Assembly (NCBI GenBank): GCA_963693315.1
Contig: OY856187.1
Span: forward strand, 73,405,113 to 73,469,112
Direction: 5' to 3'
From: Diogma glabrata
Lineage: Eukaryota > Arthropoda > Insecta > Diptera > Cylindrotomidae
DNA: 64,000 nucleotides
Position 1 is the first letter of the stretch. The number at the start of each line of letters is the position of its first letter. Both the position numbers and the translations under genes were made by a program. Under the pieces are notes generated by a model, which worked only from the letters and a program-made list of their open reading frames with translations, was not told where the DNA came from and ran no database searches. This document shows, in pieces, positions 8,206 to 20,674 of this stretch.

Positions 8206-10784
8206 TTATTTGTTAGAAAAATAGCTTGCTGTGTATTCCTTTATCTTTCCATCACATGCAACTAAATGAAATTCCATAGTAACATCATTATTGGTTGGAA
8301 AAGGATTACAAATAAACGATGGTATATCACATGCATTCGCTACAGAATCTGATAAACAACTTTCAAATGATGTTGTCGATTGGGATCTTAATTCGTTAGA
8401 CTCGATATTACACTCTAAATTATCTAAAGCAGGGCTAGTTTCTTCTGTATTACAAACTAATTTTTTACTTTTATCATCATCACGATTTCTATTTTTGGCT
8501 CCTTTGAGATATTTTTCCAATGAAAAATTACTGTTTTGACTACAACTGACATTATTATTTGCAGAAATAGATTCCATTTTAGAGTTTGTTTTTTCTGTGC
8601 CAAATTCTAGTTTTCTACAATTTTCTTTGGTTGGTTTATTTGATTTTTGTCTTGATCCTTTAAAATAATGCTCTAGGGAATAATTACTTTTCTCACACAG
8701 GCTATCTTCAGGATTAGTGCACATAATCGGAGTGGTTTCTTCGGAGGGGTTAAGTGGCGGTGTTTTACATTTATTGCTATTTTGTCGATATGTTTTTGGT
8801 GAACCTTTTAGGTATTCTTCTAATGAATAATCGCTTTTTTCAACCAACATTAAATCATTATCATCTGGACAAAGAGATTTTTTTTCTGAACCACATGATA
8901 ATTTTGTTGATTGAGCTATGTTAGTGTTTGGAGCAGATGGGCTTGGAAGAGGCTCATTCAAGCACAATAAACTTAACGCATCAGTACTTTTATGAATCTG
9001 TCTTCTAGGAACTGATAAATTCAATTGGAACTCTTTATTGGCACTTGAGCTGCATATATTTCTTTTTTCGTTACAAAATACAGTATTTTCGTTTCTGAAG
9101 AATAAATAAACAAAATTTTGGTTAATGTAATCGAAAACAAGAAAATGCTTAAACGAAATATATTATTTATAAGTTATAAATTTCGTCTTCAGGAAGATTA
9201 TATCTTCAATAGAGAGATAATCATTTGGAATGTACGAGGGACTGATAATATGAACAATTGCTGTTTTAGAGTTATGATCGACAACAGAAATCAAACTCTA
9301 ATATATACAAATTTCGTGACACAAATATAAAGATTAACAGTAACTAAATTTAGATTTCTATAAAAAATAATCATATACAAATTTTTATTTTCATTAATTA
9401 AAAATCTTAGCATTTAAGTTTTTAACAAATTGGACAAACATAATATATTCGTAAACTTTAACCTTACTACAGTTAACTAGTATTTAGCATACTAATATTT
9501 AGCTTTACAATAAACTTAAATAAACTAAAACGTTGAGTACCTATCGATATCTTCTTTAGACTGAGCATGCTCAAATCTTTCATTTGTCATTATCTGTCGC
9601 ATTTCCTGCAACTGTACACAATACTCATGCGCTAGAGCTTCATTTCTCATTGCATTTGTATGCTCATCAGTGAGTTTATTTTCCAATTCCTCGACTTTAT
9701 TTTTCAATTTAATGATCTCTTGATTTAATGAATTTGAGCAACGAATATATTGATCTAATTCTTGTCGGCTACTTTGTAACAATTCTTTCATTCCATCTGC
9801 AGCTGCACGATCGCCTGTACTTTGAATTTGAATATCACATTTTAATCTTTCATTATCTCTCTCCAATTGTTGTCGAATCGTTGAATGTTCGTTTAATTCT
9901 TCGTTTAATTTATCTTTTTGTAAATCTAATTTATCACATAAATCTTTTACAGCTTCAAGATCCGATCTTAAACATCTGTTTTCATCTGTTACATTTTCTA
10001 TTTCAATCTCTAATTTTGAAATTTGACATGATAGATTGGAAACCTACAAAATAAAGTTATACAAGAAAATAAAAAAAAAAAAGGTTTATGTTGTATTAAA
10101 AAATTCGTTTTACCTGTTCTTCAAAACATTTTATTTCGTTATCTCGCATGATCAATAAAGCCTCCAAATCTGCTAATTTAGCTTCGGCTTCATCTAATTG
10201 TTTTCTGCACAAAAATTAAAGAAATAAAAAATAAGACAAAACAATAAACAAATTAAAAAAAACTTAAGTAAAAGTAACTTTTTTCCTGTAAAAGAAACAA
10301 TGTTTAGCTTATTTATATAAACAAAACAATCTATATAATTACTTTGTTTCTGAAGCTTCCATTTCTAAACTATGGTTGTTGCCTTCCAGCACAATCGCAT
10401 CGTGTGATAACGAACGGTAATGTTCCAACATTTCTTCACGTTCAGATTCTTTAAGTAACAGTAGTTCTTCTACACGACGAATTTCTACGACATAGTTTTG
10501 TAACTTTAGTTTCAATTTCTCAACTTCTGCTTCCGACTCCTTTAGGTTACGTTTTGTTATAGTTAATTCAGTTGTAATGTCTGTTACTTCATTAATTAGT
10601 CGACTAAAACATAACGTAATATTAGATATTTATAACTAAATTTAATGAAACCACAAACCAATTTTCTGATACTGCATTATCGTTTGATCTTTTGAGTGCT
10701 GCAAGTTGTTTACGAAGAGTGCTTGATTCCGAACATACTTCTCTGAGAGTATCTTCACTATGAAGAGTTTCTATGGATTTTTCA
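8206..10784 (-). CDS. Coiled-coil protein, C-terminal five exons (CEP135/Bld10-like?)
   Basis: Five exons read in one continuous frame: 10784-10659, 10603-10343, 10204-10114, 10043-9541 and 9094-8206. All introns are GT-AG (55, 138, 70 and 446 nt) and all junction phases match. Together they encode about 622 residues to a stop. The first ~325 residues are heptad-rich coiled coil, including EEMLEHYRSLSHDAIVLEG, KQLDEAEAKLADLE and GDRAAADGMKELLQSSRQEL. The YRSLS and GDRAA segments and overall layout suggest the CEP135/TSGA10 (fly Bld10) centriole-cilium family; this is recognition by eye, not alignment. The last exon (296 residues) is not coiled coil. It is Ser/Asn-rich and carries SDYSLEEYLKG, SNYSLEHYFKG and SNFSLEKYLKG at 49-52-residue spacing. 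The first exon needs two bases from an upstream exon, so the 5' end is missing here and may lie beyond a large intron. The frame shows no damage. Confidence 0.75.
8500..8835 (-). repeat. Triplicated SLE-x-Y-x-KG peptide motif
   Basis: Three 11-residue motifs are encoded at about 8835-8803, 8688-8656 and 8532-8500. Each is preceded by acidic or Cys-containing spacer and followed by a basic Lys/Arg/Asn run. A weaker fourth match (TTSFESCLSD) follows. The even spacing suggests duplication of a ~50-residue unit with the core under constraint. Confidence 0.75.
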
Positions 10785-11098
10785 CTACAACAAAAAAAAT
10801 AATAAAACACATGAAACACAAAATCAATCAATTTAAAACTTCAGTAAAAAAATTTGTCCACTAAAACTGTAAATATATTCTTCTTAATCGAGTTATTTCT
10901 TAATTAAACCTAAAAATGAGTTACTCAATTTTCATTTAGAACGTTTCCTACAATACATAATAAATGATATAATCGATGTACCAAACTTGAAAAAATTGCT
11001 GTTTTTTTTAAAAAATTAATTTGTGAAGAATAATTATATAATTTTTTTTACGATACACACCAATTAAACTAGAAATTGTCACTTATTATACAAAATCT
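10785..11098. other. Upstream of the first recognised coiled-coil exon; intron or intergenic
   Basis: AT-rich, with no coding exon found. The acceptor TTGTAG of the 10784 exon shows that transcription enters from higher coordinates, so at least part of the DNA to the right is intron. Confidence 0.45.
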
Positions 11099-11259
11099 GG
11101 GTGGTTATTTTGGAGTGTTATCTCACTAGGTGAGATAAATAGTGAGATAAAAAAATTATGTTGTAATGATTTCTTTTATCTAATATAATCGATCAAAGAC
11201 AAATATTTTATCTCACTTTTTATCTCACCTAGTGAGATAACACTACAAACTAACCACCC
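11099..11259. mobile_element. Foldback MITE with ~52-bp inverted repeats
   Basis: It starts gggtggttattttggagtgt and ends with the near reverse complement. Both arms contain tatctcactaggtgagata, itself palindromic. About three mismatches lie in the outer 52 bp. No certain target duplication was seen. Confidence 0.75.
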
Positions 11260-12055
11260 TGTTTTAGTAATTATATTAAAACATTTCATTATTGTTTATT
11301 TTTTATGATAAAATCACCTAGATAAGAGTAAAATAAATAAATTATTACGCACTAGTGTGTAATGAAATTTTAAATATACAATATTGTTATAGCAACGATT
11401 GTCATACAAAATCAATCACATTCCAACAAATGCAAAACTTGCGCATAACAAATAAAAATTGTCAATTATAATAAATATTGAGGGCGAGTTTCATATAAAT
11501 TCACAGTGTTTCTTAAATTACTTGAAATGTTTGTTTTGATTTATGTTATGCTTTATTATGAACCAAACAAACGACAACCAAAAATAATACCATGGTAACA
11601 GTTTATAAAAAAATATTGAGCAAACGAAGCTCATTCAAGAAGAGTAGCGTGCAATTCGCAGAGAATAATTCTCCAATTTAGAATAAAAAACAGACAAGAC
11701 AATTGGGAGTATAACTGTGTCTCCAATTTTACATAGATGTCAATGAAAGTACTGATTGCATTTTATTCAATATGAAAGCATAGACTGCGAATTCATCAAT
11801 TACAAGTGACATTTATTCATCGTGTAAACAAGAATTATTTTCATTTGATTAACATTTAATATTCCAATAAGTATAGAATTTCAAACAAATAGGTAGCTCG
11901 TAGCTTTACAAGCACTTTACACCTTGATATTAGTTAAAATACTAGTAACTAGACCATTGGCTGTCCATTGGCAACTTACTAGACCATTGGCAACTTAAGA
12001 AAGATTCAATTACACCAGCTTGCAAATTTGATAATTTTTTCGGTTAATCAAGTGT
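11260..12055. other. AT-rich non-coding DNA
   Basis: No gene seen. ctagaccattggc occurs twice within 30 bp near 11950-11990. A gtagcgtgc segment near 11645 also occurs as atagcgtgc near 13522. Confidence 0.35.
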
Positions 12056-12059
12056 TGAA

Positions 12060-12645
12060 ATTAGGGCGGTTTCAATAACACAAAAACTCTGCATTGCAAA
12101 ATTCTAAAAAAAATTGTAATGTTTCTTAAATTATATACTCCTTTATATGACCCCCCCCCACTCATTTGGGTCAAAAATGTTTTTTTTACTCTCTTCACAC
12201 CCATCCCCTAAACACACAGAAATATAATTATTTCAGTCTTCGCTATGACTTTCATTCAAAATTTACCAATCTTCCTGTCTCTGTGAATTTTTTCAAATTT
12301 TTCTGTCAATCATCGTCGAAACGTATACGTGGGAACGGTCTGAATTTTACACTTTTTTGACAATAACTCCAAAACTGGACACCGTAAAATTCTAAAAAAA
12401 ATTGAAACGAATTCTAAATTAGGTGCTCTTTCAAATGACACTCGCTTGGGACAAAAAAAGTTTTTTTTTTACACTCTCTACCCCGGTCCACTAAACACAC
12501 AGAAATGTAAATATTAGAGACTTCGCTATAGTTTTCATACAAAATTTACCGAATATCCTAACTGTGAACTTTTTCAAATTTTTCTGTCAATCAGTGTCGA
12601 AACGTCTGGGGGGGGGGGGGGGGGGGGTAACAGCAGTCCGGAGAA
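12060..12645. repeat. ~295-bp tandem duplication with G20 tract
   Basis: Two diverged units, about 12060-12350 and 12351-12645, share aaaattctaaaaaaaattg, a taaacacacagaaat block, ttcgctat, and caaatttttctgtcaatca followed by gtcgaaacgt. The second unit ends in an uninterrupted run of 20 G (12608-12627). The first has a C9 run at about 12151. There is no coding capacity. Confidence 0.75.
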
Positions 12646-13479
12646 ACTTTTCAAAGATAATCCTTGGCATGAAGTGCCTTAAAATCGGTTCAGTCGCAAG
12701 AAGGTGGAAAGAATAGTAGGGTTGCTTAATATACATCGAAAACATCGATATTTTACGATAAATCGATGTATTTTATTCAATGCATCGAATAAACCACCTT
12801 ATACATCTATAACATAAGCTAGTCAAATGAAGTTTTTGCAGCCATTTGGTGGTATCATGAATTAAAATTGATGATTTTATTTAATATAAAGATCAGAAAA
12901 TTCTTTTAACGAAAGCTGAAAATAATTAAGAATATTCCATATTTTCCACATGTTTTATTTAAAAACATGATAAGGTGCATAGTATAATGTGTCATATATA
13001 AAGTCAATTATTTAACATTTTTCGATTAAACAATCGCAGCACTCATAAAAAGCTAGGTACTAAATCCCTGATAAGTTTATTAAATGAATTTATTTAAAAG
13101 CACACTAAATGTATCCAAGAAATAAACCTTTATAGCATTCACCAATTTTAAAGAAACTTTGATTACTACAAAAACTATTAAAGTAAAAATTTACAAACGA
13201 TCATTTTTGTAACACATAAATCATAACAACAACACATAAAAACAAATCAACACAAACCTTTCATTTTTTGTTTTTTTTTTTGTAATTTTTTATTAAAGAA
13301 TGGATAACTAAACAATAAATCATAACAAAATATGACATAGGCCATAATTTCATGATGGGGTAAAGCAAATAAAAGGCAAAATTTGTACGAACAAAAATAA
13401 AATTGAGTTCTCAATAATCCAGATAGTGGCATATTCCTTGATCATGTAACGAATTGTCTTCCTCAATGATTAAATCCAA
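12646..13479. other. AT-rich non-coding DNA
   Basis: No gene seen. Near 12735-12790 there are clustered acatcgat/atcgatgt palindromes (DREF/BEAF-like ATCGAT sites by resemblance only). Confidence 0.35.
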
Positions 13480-13745
13480 GATATAGAGTTATAGAAAGGC
13501 TAGTTTCTTCAAGAAAGAAATAGCGTGCCATCACCAAAGAACATTCCATACCTAAGATTGAGTGAGCTACCGTTGACCGATACAGTTCATTCGCTAGCAC
13601 CCCAAAGATACCACTTTGGTTAGTGAAACCTCACTGATATTCCCAGAGGTTTGTGATATTTCACGTAAACTCATATGACTGCAGTAGCAGGGACTGGAGT
13701 ACGCGGGGTTGTCACACTCGTGAAACAAAAATACAATAACTTATA
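13480..13745. repeat. Repeat family B, copy 1
   Basis: It shares an ordered set of phrases with 18640-19130: accgttgac/accgttaac, a ctagcaccccaaa / cagcacccctaaa block, aactcatat and gggactggagta-acgcggg. The intervening sequence is diverged. No frame is conserved between copies. Confidence 0.55.
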
Positions 13746-15699
13746 AATAAATAAATTAATACCTCTATAAGGTAGCAAACGATCATTGGCATGAACTTGA
13801 ATTTTTATCCGTTACGTTCCCAATTTGTTTTATACAAACACATAATCTAGCCCATATATATACAAACATTTAACCCCAATCAAAATAAAACAAAATCTAC
13901 TATTCGGTCGAATGTGTACAATCAATTTTTGTTGCAGAAATAATTAATTAACACAAACTTGATATAGACATAAAATAATAAAATAAATTTTCATCATAAT
14001 AATCGTAATAGTAAAACTAATAACACAAATTTATTGTGATTACATAACGCTAAGAAATAGGTTAAAAATTGTATAAATTATAAATAATGTTTTGGTAAAC
14101 GCAAAAATCACGAAATTTATTGTTTTTTTTTGCAATCAACTTTCATTTGGCGTACAGCAAGCGTAAACATTCTTTATAAAATATCGTGACAATAATTATT
14201 ATGTACTTATTAAATAAAAGTAAATCTTTTGTGGAATTAATTCATAAAATTAATTAATGATGTTAAGTTATTTAGATTATGTACTTGTACATTGTAGAAT
14301 GTGGTTGGTTAAGTGATAACTCACTTTCACGGGTTTGTAACTACAATAATAAATGATTTGTTAGAATAAATTTGGTTTCATTATTAATCAGATTTCAAAA
14401 GATTTGATTTTAAAAATATAACGTGTGAATATTTATCAACCGCAAAATCTACAATTTGTCACACCTTTGAAGTGTTTGAAATAAAATAACGCGTCTATTG
14501 GCACAAATTTATATAAACTTCGAACAATACAATGTTAAGTATCTACTTCTATTTATGACATATCATTTAGTAAGTCATTTAACTTAAATAAAAACTACTA
14601 TTATTCAATATGACTTTAAAGAATTATTTAATCATTATTTTTTGAAATGTCAGTACATAAGCATTGATTTATTGTGCAAATATTTAACTGTCGTTATAAT
14701 ACTTTTTTGTAATCGATCACATGATAATTATTGTTCAAAATTATAAAAGAAACTAAACAATGATATGTTTTTGTTGTAAAATATAACCCAATAAATAAAT
14801 CAAATATATAACATAATTTAATTTTTGGTACAAAAGGATTAATTTGAAGTGAGAGCTATATTTAGCAGTGATTAGAGATATGAACACATTTTGGCATAAA
14901 AATTACCGTTAAAAACAAACAAGATCTGTTAAATTTAAATTTCTAATGTGGTTTTCTTTTGACTTTTCTAAATCAATTTATAAATTCGGGTCTGAAAAGA
15001 ACAAAAAACAAAAGTAGATGTGAAATATGTTTGTATTAGTGATATTTAAATGGCGGTTGTCTACTTTTAAATTTGAAAAATTTCGTATAATAGCATATTC
15101 TGCATTTGCGTATTGAAATATTTATATTAGTTTCAATTAATTTGTAAATAAAATAATTTTGTTTTATTCATTCATATTTGTTTTTAATTTAAATTACTTC
15201 ATTTTAGAGAAAAGCGTCTTCGTTTTTTTCTATGATGCATCTTTTTTCTTCCGCCCAATGAAATATAATATTTTAATTCTAATAAATCCATTTTAGAGTT
15301 TTTTTATTTATTAGGAGTTATTTTATTAAATGTTAGTTACATTATATTGTATATATATAATACAAAACACAATAATTAATTCTTCAAAATTAAACAATTC
15401 ATAGTTATATAAAAATTGTCGTTAACAAAACGTTTATTTTTTAAATTTTCTTTGTTGATATTAGTAATGTCAAAAAAATTTACGTAAAAATGCACATTTT
15501 TTTTTGATGTAAATCGGAAAAAAAAATTGATGTTTTTGGGTGAAAAGAACAAAATTTTTGATTTACATCAATTTTTTTTGATGGATTTGGGTGAAAAGAA
15601 CTCGACATAACATTCGGTTTGAGTTTTGTAGCTTCTGTAGTGGTTTTTTATATTAATTAAATAATAAATTAAAATTTGTATTATTAATTGTATTATTTG
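13746..15699. other. AT-rich non-coding DNA
   Basis: No exon recognised on either strand. Near 15490-15600 a gatgtaaatc/gatttacatc inverted pair and two gggtgaaaagaac phrases form a small local repeat. Confidence 0.35.
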
Positions 15700-15707
15700 T
15701 ATAAACA

Positions 15708-15783
15708 ACATTAGATTTTCGTTGTAATCTATGCTCGATGATGAAACAGTCTGAGGAGTTCGATCACCCGTTTCAAATCCCAT
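15708..15783 (-). CDS. Possible upstream exon of the coiled-coil gene
   Basis: On the minus strand a short frame from ATG at 15783 reads MGFETGDRTPQTVSSSSIDY and on to NENL. It is less AT-rich than its surroundings and looks like protein. A GT at the sequence aat|GTTGTT would leave two bases, which is the phase the 10784 exon needs. The donor is weak, no good acceptor lies upstream, and the ATG could itself be a start. Treat it as a guess. Confidence 0.25.
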
Positions 15784-16207
15784 GTCTACTGCTCCATGTA
15801 ACGTTAAATAATTTTTAATAAAACTTTTATGGAGCTTCGACTTGTAATACTACGTTCACATTACCATGATTTCAAACAATTTATGATTTCAGCTGGATTA
15901 TCAGCTTGTTTTGGTTAATTTTTGTATACAAAATCCAAATCATGTTGAAAGATGATTTCAATGAAATATATTTAAAATCACACTAAGCACCCCTGAATTT
16001 TCGAAAAAAATTGCATTCCTATTTCTAAAGTGACATTTAATAAAGCAAATATTTTGTTTTGAATCCAAATAAAAACATGGCGTTTGTAAAATTTTAATAA
16101 TATTTTGAGTCATACAAAAGAATTTTTTTTTTGGTAATTGAAAGTTTTGACTCAAAAATAATAGAAAAACAGACAAATTTGTTTGGATATTTCTAACATA
16201 ACATATT
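15784..16207. other. AT-rich non-coding DNA
   Basis: No feature recognised before the TA target site of the pogo/Tigger element. Confidence 0.4.
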
Positions 16208-16209
16208 TA

Positions 16210-18498
16210 CAGTGAAACCTCGTTATAACAAACTTCAAGGGACCATAATTTAGGATTGTTATATGCGATGGTTTTTAATACACGATTTCGTTTGTAACAA
16301 ACCAGAGTGTTACAAGCGGAGAAAGAAAAACTACTGTACAAGAAAATGAAAAAGAATTAATGAAAGATTTTTTTCAAACTAAAATTTATTGCGACTTCAA
16401 GTGCTTACTTCGATAAAGTATGCGAAATACATAAAAGCTCAACTTAGATAAACTTAAATTATTCAAATCAAATCATAAGCTATGTTGTATTTTCTGTTGC
16501 TAGTTAACTAGGTTGTTTTAAAAAAGTCAGTTATTTTTGACTGTGTTAATTTAGTTACGTTAACATCTTCCACAAAATTTTGAATATAATTGAGTTTATT
16601 TAAAAGTCCTTCGCAATTTTTCTCCATAGATAATATTTTTCGAATGCATTTAAATGATGTTTCTATATCCAGCGAAGTTGGATATTTATTACATTCGGAC
16701 AACTCAAATCAACCGATAGATAAATGTCAACAATAACGCCATCCATAAGTTCTTGAGCACTAGGATTATCCAAAATAGACACTACTCGTTGCTCTATCTC
16801 TTGTTGTGGTGTTTCTTGTATTTCATTACGAAAATAGGCTTTCTTGACGCAATTTGCAATTGTTTCCGATTTTGCTTTGTCCCACGATCGCTTAATTATA
16901 TGAAGAGTATCAAGTAGATTTATTTTAATTTCCAAAGCTACTAATTTGGACGAATCATTTTGTTCTAATACACTTATAATTCTTCGAACAATAAGCTCCC
17001 GGTAGAACCCTTTAAAATTTTTAATAACTCCTTGGTCCATGGGTTCTAGTATGGAAGTTGTGTTTGCAGGCAAATTTAAAATGTTTATATTAAGCAAGCT
17101 TAAAACAGGAAGGTGCGAGGGCGCGTTGTAAACAAAAAATAAAACTTTTCTGTTTTCTTTTGCGAAACGTTGGTCCATTTTTTTAACATATTCTTCCCAA
17201 AGGAGAAATGTCATCCATGCTTTTTTAATAGATTGATACTACACATGTAACGTTTGGATATTTTTAAAACCGCTGTTTCTTTGTCTTACCAATAACAAGT
17301 AGAGGCTGCTTTTTTGATCCATCCGATTTCGCACCAATTTAAACAGTGATCCGTTCCTTACTTAGTTTCCCACCAGAACAGTTTTCATTCTGGATCATCA
17401 TAGTTTTGTTCGGCATTAACTTATAAAATAGGGCCGTTTCATTCAAATTAAAAATGTCCCTTTTGTGGCATCCTTCTATCAGCTTAGGTAGCTGAAACCA
17501 ACTCCATTCAGTTGTAAGCTCTACAGACACAGACTGACTTTCTCCTGTAATGGTTCTAAAAATAATAGCGTTTCGCTTTTTAAAGCGATGAAACCAGCCT
17601 TATGTAGCATTAAAATTAATACTACCCATTTTTAAGGCAAGCTAAACATCTTTTTCTCGAAATAACGTGCCACTTATATTTACACTTTTAGCTCTCCCAT
17701 TACGAGTAGTTGCCACGTTTTTAAGCTCAACAATTTTTTTTTCTATTACGTACAATACCAGCAACGGTTGATTTAGGGCATTTGAACAATACTCCTACTT
17801 CATCATACGTTTTTGCGGTTGAATAGATCATATTTTAAATAGCTAGGTAACGTTAATAGCTAAACAAGGCTTAGTTTCTAATGAAATCGATTTTCTTTGA
17901 AGTGATGGTATTTTGCTGAAAGGAAAGAGCTTTTAATTGATTTTAGAATAAATAATTAGTTTTAATTTGACACTACACACTTTGTTATGATGAAACAGCA
18001 AAACGTGATAAATTTTACAACTTTAATTTCACTTGCTACTTGTTATATTAGAATCAATCAACAAATCAAACTGCATAAAAATATTTTGAATAACTCAATC
18101 AAAATAAAAACTTACCATTATAGGATTTTGAGTAAATGTATGGGTTGTACTTTTTATAATTTTGGTACATTATATTTACTAAATACTATACATACACTTA
18201 CACACATACATTTGTGTTTGACTAGGAAATATAGAATGTAGGAAAGAAAATTATATTTGCGTATGTTTGTGCATTAATATGTTATAAACGAAAGCATGGT
18301 TTGTTATATAAGGTTATTTTTCTTCTACAAAACTCATCTGGTAGTACAAGTTGGTTTGCTATAGTCGTATAGCCGAGGTTTTTAATAAAAGGGGGACTTT
18401 AGGTACTATTAATATATTTAAACGCTCGGACTTTAAAAGAGATATGTTATATGCAAAAAATTGTTATAAACCGAGTTTGTTATAACGGGGTTTCACTG
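16210..18498 (-). mobile_element. pogo/Tigger-type DNA transposon
   Basis: Terminal inverted repeats cagtgaaacctcgttataac and the reverse complement of gttataacggggtttcactg bound a 2289-bp element, flanked by TA on both sides (16208-16209, 18499-18500). Inside, the minus strand encodes a decayed pogo-type transposase with CENP-B-like DNA-binding and DDE regions. Length, TIR start CAGTGAAACC and TA target all fit Tigger elements. Confidence 0.92.
16508..17860 (-). pseudogene. Tigger transposase, inactivated
   Basis: In order from the N-terminus are a damaged CENP-B/HTH region ending GWFHRFKKRNAIIF, then GESQSVSVELTTEW, the first catalytic block NLNETALFYKLMPNKTM, and GSKKQPLLVIGK. The second catalytic block is FFVYNAPSH, followed by LPANTTSILEPMDQGVIKNFK, and the C-terminal tail is SKITDFFK, typical of Tigger proteins. 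Frames change near 16690 and 17220-17340, and stops occur in the HTH part. Both recognisable catalytic aspartates are changed: N in NLNET (family has ADET) and Y in YNAPSH (family has DNAPSH). The protein would be dead even without the frameshifts. Confidence 0.9.
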
Positions 18499-18500
18499 TA

Positions 18501-18636
18501 TTTAAAAATTTTGCTCATTTTTTGATAATTTACAAATAAATGTCATGCTTAATTATATTAATAATAATGTGAACGGTTTTTTGAAAACTTGAATTTTAGG
18601 TGATTTCGAGCTTGATTTCATCGTAATATGAACGTA
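18501..18636. other. Spacer between the Tigger element and repeat B
   Basis: Short AT-rich stretch with nothing recognised. Confidence 0.4.
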
Positions 18637-19135
18637 CTATAACGGTAAATACGTTCGATGTATATCATCAACAAAAGCAGCGACTCCATTCGGCAAATTA
18701 TTATATATTCCATATATTTCGGTTCTCCTCGCTTTTGTGCTAGTTATTGAGACAGTTGTCAACTCGCGAAATAATGGGTTGCTTTGATTTTCAATCTTAC
18801 TCAGTGCAAACTGAAGAGCGGCAAAGACATAGGTCAATATTTCATGATAAAGTGAAAGAAGATTGGAGGCTGTACCGTTGATTGAATAGGTATCATCCCC
18901 CAGCACCACTAAGCTATTGCCTTGACTATCGATAACTCATTGCTATTTCATGATAGAAAGGAAGAAGATTGAGGCTGATACCGTTAACTGAATAGAGATA
19001 ATCAACCAGCACCCCTAAAATACGTACCTTGGCAAGTGTTATTCTACTGCTATTGCCAGTAGTATATGATCTTATATTAACTCATATCCCATCAACTGGG
19101 ACTGGAGTATACGCGGGATGGTCAAAACCGTAGAC
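18637..19135. repeat. Repeat family B, copies 2 and 3 in tandem
   Basis: Two adjacent diverged units share atttcatgata, gaagattg-aggctg, accgttga/accgttaa, aat-gg/gataatcaa and ccagcacc-ctaa. The second continues into gggactggagtatacgcggg, as in copy 1 at 13.7 kb. A 90-codon open frame on the minus strand here is not conserved in copy 1. Confidence 0.55.
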
Positions 19136-20674
19136 CAAAAATAAAAAAAATAAAATAGGATAACAATTAACAGGATTCCGTGTTTTCATTGCTTAATCAC
19201 GGCAAATATGAAGATACCGTATTCCCGGGATTTTATTACAAGAATCTTGGGATTGTGGGATCATAAAAATGGGTCGGGCTCCTGAGATTGCAATCCATAT
19301 CTGAAATCCTTTCAATAATTAACAACCGTCAACAGATCAATACGGTTCCAAAGTGGAAAAGAAATCAATTGATCACTAATCCAAAGAATAATTATTTTTG
19401 ACAAATCAAATTAAAAAATTGACAAACAAAATTTGACATATGGCACAATTGAAACCAACTGTGCAATAGTGACAAGTATTTTGTGACAATGTGGTTGAGT
19501 TCATGTCGGTATGAAAGATCTAATTTCAAAAATGGTCATATAAGGGTTACATATTGGTTATACAAAGCATAGGTCAGATATCTAATCAGTTACAACAGAA
19601 AATTTGCACTGTTTTTATAATTTGAAAGATATTTTCTCGACTCTTAAGGACGTAAAAAGTAGAACTGTATAGAAGGAAGTATAAATTCTTTTAAGAAAAT
19701 TAGGAAAAGCACAAGAAATATTTAAATTTGTAAAATTTAAATATTTCTTGTGCTAAAATTTCATAAATTTGTTGTTAGCAAGGGGTTGGGAGTGACATAT
19801 AAGGATTAAACAATCTAAGAATAGTATACTTTTACAAAGCAAATTACACCAGGCTACCGAATTTACATGATCGCCTAAAAAAGCATAAAAACTTATACAA
19901 CAAAATAATACAGAATTTCCATTTACCAATCAATTTTGTCCATATAACTTTAAATAATAAACAAAGTCTAAATTAATCAATTCGCATATACACACAAAAC
20001 CGCTTACAATGGACTTAATTATAGTTTCTTTTCAGTTAATAACCGTTCAAAAATATAATTTGAATCTTGCCTTGATATAAAAAAGTCTAGCAAACATACT
20101 AAGTACAAAGTAAGAGTTAAGTACAAAATACGGAAATAAAAGTTAAATGTTATTTTATGTGATTTATTCTTTTTCTTAGTCTTAAATTTAATTTCATTCG
20201 ATTTTAGGGAGAAATTAGAAAATTATTTAACAAAGTTGTTATAAATTACCGATTTATATTTAACTTTAGCTGTCAATCATTTATTGTTTTTATTACTTAT
20301 TCAACATCTAAGAAAGAGTGAAATTTTTTATATAATTTAAAAAACCCAAAACAAAATAAACAAAAATATCTGGTATTTTTTTCAAGGTTAATTATGATTA
20401 ACACTTTTAATGCAATGAACTAGCATAAGATAAATTACACCTATATATAAACTAACACAGAAACAAAAGCGTTACGATTACATAAAACCGTTGTAATTAT
20501 TGTTTTGTGTAAGAATAATTATTTCAGTAACGAAAGTGTTAATTCAAAGAAAAAAAAAATACAATATATGTTGTATTCGGTGAAGTACAAAACACTGGAC
20601 GGTAAAATTATTTTTACATACTTAGTGATCGTTAATTAGATTTTTTCATTCCATATTAAACAAACGACCAACCT
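19136..20674. other. AT-rich DNA with small palindromes
   Basis: No gene seen. attcccgggatt near 19222 resembles atcccgggatt near 50740, and the surrounding gggattg-aatc phrases also recur there, suggesting a small shared repeat. Confidence 0.35.
19708..19754. repeat. 22-bp perfect hairpin
   Basis: agcacaagaaatatttaaat followed by tt (19708-19729), loop gta, then the exact reverse complement (19733-19754). It could be a small foldback remnant or an RNA hairpin; nothing decides between them. Confidence 0.85.

Noticed and set aside
18637..18909. 90-codon minus-strand frame as a gene
   Set aside because: It lies in repeat family B, and the related copy at 13.5 kb does not keep the frame.
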